Positions 35,705-38,862 of a stretch of DNA of 38,862 nucleotides are shown here, in pieces. The translations under genes and the position numbers were made by a program. Source of the DNA: JAHCHG01 sp038251885 (GTDB taxonomy: Bacteria; Acidobacteriota; Blastocatellia; Pyrinomonadales; Pyrinomonadaceae); contig JBBSAX010000018.1 in assembly GCA_038251885.1 (NCBI GenBank), positions 1-38,862 on the forward strand, read 5' to 3'. Each line of letters starts with the position of its first letter. The first letter of the stretch is position 1. Below the pieces are notes generated by a model, which was not told where the DNA came from, made no database searches, and saw only the letters and a program-made list of their open reading frames with translations.

Positions 35705-36016
35705 ATGAATAGAATGTCAGAAAAACTTCAAGCGGTTCTCGACGCGAACGACAATGTTCGGGAATTAAATCTCCACATAATGCTGAAAAATGATTTGAGC
35801 CGCGAAAGCGCCGCCGCTTTCGCCGAAGATTTGAGCAAACTTGCAACCGACGAAAAAGCTGTCGAAGTATTGTCGGGGAGCGGCATTATTTTACTGTCGG
35901 CGACCGCCGACACGGTGCAAAAAATTGCCGACCGCCCTGAAGTTCTTTGGATTGATATTGATAGTTCTGCGCCGCTCGAAAATCTCCTTGATGCGAGAGC
36001 AGAAAAAAGCGGGTAG
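35705..36016 (+). CDS. Small prodomain/inhibitor-like protein of the subtilisin
   Basis: 103-aa protein (ATG 35705, or 35714) resembling the N-terminal prodomain of the upstream subtilisin. Both have LQ-x-x-LD/E near the start, LHIMLKND versus INIFLKDE, and near the end VLWIDIDSSAPLENLLD versus VLQVELARYAPLEELLD. Subtilisin prodomains fold the enzyme and can inhibit it, and free I9-type copies act as inhibitors. So this is plausibly the cognate inhibitor, acting in the cell that makes the protease. It lies 12 bp after the carboxypeptidase gene with a weak ribosome site, and is the last gene of the array. Confidence 0.62.
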   Translation: MNRMSEKLQAVLDANDNVRELNLHIMLKNDLSRESAAAFAEDLSKLATDEKAVEVLSGSGIILLSATADTVQKIADRPEVLWIDIDSSAPLENLLDARAEKSG

Positions 36017-36046
36017 ATTTTTGATGATGTGATGTAAAATATCTCA

Positions 36047-36331
36047 ATGGAAACCGCCAGAGAACCAGTTATTTATCAATTAGGGGTTGATATTGAAGGT
36101 ATTAGTCCAATGATTTGGCGAAGACTGCTGGTGCCGGGTAATTATTCGATTGCCGACCTTCATTTCATTTTGCAAATCGCTTTTGATTGGGATGACTGGA
36201 ATCTTCATCGCTTTTTCATTCACAGCAAAGATTACGGCATTTATCACTCCGGCGGAATGAGTTTTTCCGACGATCCGGATTAAATCCGGTTAGCTGATTT
36301 CAAATTTAGAAAGGGTGAGAAATTTCTGTAT
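36047..36331 (+). pseudogene. pRiA4b ORF-3-like protein, truncated
   Basis: The 78-codon frame from ATG 36047 starts like the plasmid pRiA4b ORF-3 family (YQLGVDIEGISPMIWRRL, then SIADLHFILQIAFDWDDWN). It stops at an in-frame TAA (36281-36283). The next codons, in the same frame, continue the family sequence (IRLADFKFRKGEKFLY) up to 36331. There the match breaks at the first base of a 146-bp palindromic-ended element. So the gene has both a nonsense codon and an interruption. The TAA lies inside a near-palindrome (CCGGATTAAATCCGG). The family is common on plasmids and of unknown function. Confidence 0.75.
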
Positions 36332-36477
36332 GGAGAGCAGAAAAAAGTGGGGGAGATTATGAATTTTTACATTGCCGATGAGAGAAAAATCATTAATCTG
36401 TGCGCCGTTAAGAAAAGTTTATAATTCAGTCTTTTGAATTGAATTACAAAAATCTCCCCCACTTTTTTTTGCTCTCC
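36332..36477. mobile_element. MITE-like element with 27-bp terminal inverted repeats
   Basis: The ends (36332-36358 and 36451-36477, outer end GGAGAGC, inner part GTGGGGGAGATT) are inverted copies differing at one base. The total is 146 bp with an AT-rich, non-coding interior. It breaks the pRiA4b-like gene precisely at its outer edge, so it behaves as an insertion. No target duplication can be seen because the far part of the gene is gone, possibly lost with the Tn3-family insertion 7 bp beyond. The parent transposase is not in the window. Confidence 0.6.
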
Positions 36478-36484
36478 TCGGATT

Positions 36485-36522
36485 GGGGTTGAGGAAGGAA
36501 AGGAACAGAAAGCGACGCTGTG
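36485..36522 (+). repeat. Tn3-family terminal inverted repeat (38 bp)
   Basis: Begins GGGGTTGAGG and ends GCGACGCTGTG, close to the family pattern GGGG...ACGCTAAG, and is exactly 38 bp. It lies 25 bp beyond the tnpA stop codon, the expected distance and side. Confidence 0.75.
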
Positions 36523-36547
36523 CGTATAATAAGTATTATGCGCTTAG

Positions 36548-38706
36548 TTAGTGTTTGTCTTCTTTTCTTCGCAACGGGCGTAATTCCTTTCTGTTCAGAT
36601 TTCCCTCGATGTTGAAGTAATATCTGCCGTATGGATTGATATGGGCGAATCGCGCCGGTGAGATATGGCTCAGATCTTCGTCTTTTATTTCTACTCCTTC
36701 CGATCTTAACTGCTCTGCCGCTGCGTGCAAATAGACGGTATTCCATAAAACGATGGCATTTGTAACCAAGTTCAGGCAATTGGCTTGTGTTTGCTGTTCT
36801 TCGGGGAATCGTTTGCGGATATTGCCTTCATTAGCGAAAAAGAGGAACTTTCGCAAGTTGTGAAGAGATTCGCCTTTATTGAGTTGGCGATTTATTCTTC
36901 TGCGGTAATCATTGTCCAGCAGATAATTCAGAATAAATTCGGTTTTCTTTATTTTGCCGTATTCCTGTAAAGCGCGGGCGACATCGTTTTTGCGTGGAAA
37001 CGATTGCAGTTTGCCGATCAGAAGCGAAGCGGTTGACCAACCTGTTTTAAGCGAAGCAGTCAAGCGAAGCAGATCGTCCCAGTGTTTGATAATCAAATCT
37101 TTCTTTATTTTGCCCGTCACCAACGGCTCCAAATGTTTATATTTGATCGTTTTATCAAAGCGATACAAAGTTTGATCGGCAATATCGCGGAGGCGCGGCG
37201 AGAATTTCAGTCCGAGCAGATCGAACAGTGCGAAAACCATTTCGGTGTAACCGGCGGTGTCGGTCGTGTGTTCCTGAATATCGAGTTCGGTTTCATTATT
37301 AAGGATTTCATCCAGAACATATCTGGCATCTCTGATGGTCGAGGGAATGACTTTCGTGCCGTATTGCGAATGTTGATCGGAAGTCCAAGTGTAGAAAGTC
37401 AGACCGCGCCCGTAACCGAAGTATTTCGGCAGCGCGGTTGCCGTCAGGCTTTTGACCGAAACAGGCGTTGCAGAGCGAGGGATTTTCTTTGCAAAATCTC
37501 GTAAAACTCCGCTTCCGTTTGTTCGTCGGAGGTTTCTTTGGCAAGCGCATCGACTTGTTGTTCGAGATTTTTTCTTTCGGTCAGACGTTCATTGACGGCT
37601 GATTCGATTAATATCAGCTTTTCCGCCGGGGACAGTACTTCGCGTAAGGCTTGAGAAATAATGTTAAAAGTCGGAAAGACGTTTATTTGCAGCGATTCCA
37701 GTAATGAATGAAGCAATTTCTTTTGTTCGAGACGTTTTTGAAAATACTGCTCACGATATTCCCGAGTCGCAGAATTGACGGTCGTCTGAACTGATTGGAG
37801 AAGCGAATCAACCAGCATATCCTGAAGACGAAAGGTTTGAAAAACGACAAAAGCCGTCAGATGCAAATAGCGCGATTCATCGCGGCGGCGGGCAGTATGA
37901 AAAATATCGGTTTTGAGAACTGCCTGAGCATAAAAACGAGCGGCTTCCGGGTGAAGATCGAGTTTTGAAATAACCGGCGTGATAGTTTGATAAATTGACT
38001 GGAGGAATTGCCAATCATTAAGGTTGGACTTAATGTGCGACGCTTTGAGCGAATGAAAGGGCTGTTTTAAGGACTTTAACGTCGGGGAAGAAGTATTGTC
38101 TCCAGCGGCTGAATCCACCAAGAGAGAGTCGAGCAGCTGTTTTTGTTCCAGTGTCAAATGGTCATTGATCACTGCATATAAGCGTTGTTCATTGGCACGA
38201 ACAGCTTGTGAAACGGTCGAAGCCAGTAAGTGATAACTCGGGACGACAAGTTTCGACGTTTTGATTTTATCGACCAGCTGCCAAAAGATCTTGTCGGGAC
38301 GAACTACGATACGCGCTAATGAAACAGCCTCGTCGAATATAAATGCTTGATCGGACTTTTCAATCGAGCGAAGACCGTAAAATTCAAGGATGATATGCTG
38401 ATGACGAGCAATGGTCGGACGCGAATAAACCGGTTGCTCATCCGATAAAAATGAAAAGCCGTATTTTTGTTTGATAAATTCAAAGTCGTCCGTGTGATAA
38501 TGCCCGGCAAAGAATTTTTGCCGCGAACGAAAATATCCGAGTTGAAGACAGAACAAAATTTGATTTTCAGCCGTTCTCAGTTTTCTCCAGAATTGTTTGA
38601 AACCGCTCGGCAGGCTGAAAAATCTTTTACGTTCTTCGTGATTGAAAACCGGCGGCGCATCGAATCCGATAATTTCAGATTTACTTAAAATTTTCAAAAG
38701 CGACAT
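36548..38706 (-). pseudogene. tnpA: Tn3-family transposase TnpA with internal deletion and frameshift
   Basis: The frame from 38706 down to 37444 gives the TnpA N-terminal region (420 aa, starting MSLLKILSKSEIIGFDAPPV). The frame continuing to 36548 gives the C-terminal catalytic region (SLTATALPKYFGYGRGLTFY, TSDQHSQYGTKVIPSTI, HTTDTAGYTEMVF, then LVTNAIVLWNTVYL). The two frames meet out of register around 37440-37500. Total length is about 720 codons, against about 990 in intact TnpA. About 270 residues, including the segment with the first catalytic Asp (SSDGQ), are missing, while the DTAGYT Asp and the C-terminal catalytic Glu region remain. The gene is therefore inactive. Confidence 0.85.
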
Positions 38707-38777
38707 AAAAGTAGAAAGTAAATGACAGAATAAACGCTCGTTTTCTCTTGAATTATTATTCGGAGAATGTCATTGAT

Positions 38778-38822
38778 AAAACCTCAAGAATAGTTATAAA
38801 ATAATGCTGTTCTTGAGGTTTT
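38778..38822. repeat. 13-bp inverted repeat, possible res/recombination site
   Basis: AAAACCTCAAGAA (38778-38790) is perfectly inverted at 38810-38822 across a 19-bp AT-rich centre, between tnpA and the next start codon. In Tn3 relatives this gap holds the res (or IRS) site where the resolvase acts and where both genes are controlled. The tail TTTTCTTCT could also make it a terminator, but a terminator 28 bp before a start codon would be odd. Confidence 0.4.
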
Positions 38823-38850
38823 CTTCTAATTTAGAAAAAAGAGGTCATCA

Positions 38851-38862
38851 ATGGCAAGCAAA
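38851..38862 (+). CDS. Start of a gene, possibly the Tn3 resolvase/recombinase (partial)
   Basis: ATGGCAAGCAAA with a ribosome site (GAGGT at 38841-38845) at the right edge of the window, divergent from tnpA. In Tn3 relatives this is where tnpR or tnpI lies. Only four codons are visible, so identity is inferred from position alone. Confidence 0.35.

Larger units (their letters stand above)
36485..38862 (-). mobile_element. Tn3-family transposon, left part (decayed)
   Basis: Starts with a Tn3-type 38-bp terminal repeat at 36485-36522 and contains a Tn3 transposase gene reading toward that end, as in Tn3 relatives. The other end lies beyond the window. The transposase has an internal deletion, so the element can move only with help. 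Confidence 0.78.

Overview
The window looks like part of a bacterial plasmid, or a chromosomal island built from one. It has a RepA-like initiator followed directly by an iteron/DnaA-box origin, a VapBC-type toxin-antitoxin pair, several transposable elements and a pRiA4b ORF-3-like gene remnant. Base composition is moderate to slightly AT-rich. Nearly all genes of the main array have clear Shine-Dalgarno sites. The host cannot be named from the sequence; a Gram-negative environmental lineage such as Acidobacteriota is only a guess.

Layout. 1-131: the 3' end of an IS200/IS605 tnpA plus its right-end hairpin, abutting a hypothetical gene that may have lost its 5' end. 903-3170: a second hypothetical gene, then the replication initiator. 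3258-3587: the origin, with nine 19-bp iterons and six DnaA-box-like sites, much of it a 43-bp repeated unit. 3687-4053: a decayed coding remnant. 4155-7286: an IS630-family element split by an intact ISL3-family element that has 65-bp perfect inverted repeats and a 9-bp target duplication. 7568-8259: vapBC. 8260-9014: a gene-free, structured stretch ending in a strong intrinsic terminator.

9208-36016 is the main interest: thirteen genes on the + strand, closely spaced. In order they encode a patatin-like lipase, an HExxH (gluzincin-type) metallopeptidase, a ComEC-like metallo-beta-lactamase (MBL) protein, a CHAT-domain (caspase-like) protease, a second MBL protein, a multi-pass membrane protein with a TPR-like region, two giant unrecognised proteins (2151 and 1662 aa), a small protein whose reading frame continues past an in-frame TGA, a protein with conserved Cys/His resembling papain-like enzymes, a subtilisin, an M14 carboxypeptidase, and a small protein resembling the subtilisin's own N-terminal prodomain. 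No member shows an obvious Sec signal peptide or a Walker ATPase. I infer one multi-hydrolase system with two giant scaffold, carrier or membrane-active proteins, gated by proteolysis (CHAT, subtilisin and its inhibitor). It could be a defence, cell-death or inter-bacterial weapon system. I do not recognise it as a described system.

36047-38862 is a decayed end: a pRiA4b ORF-3-like gene with a nonsense codon, broken by a 146-bp palindromic-ended (MITE-like) element, then the 38-bp end of a Tn3-family transposon whose tnpA has an internal deletion, and the very start of another gene preceded by a 13-bp inverted repeat (possibly resolvase with its recombination site).
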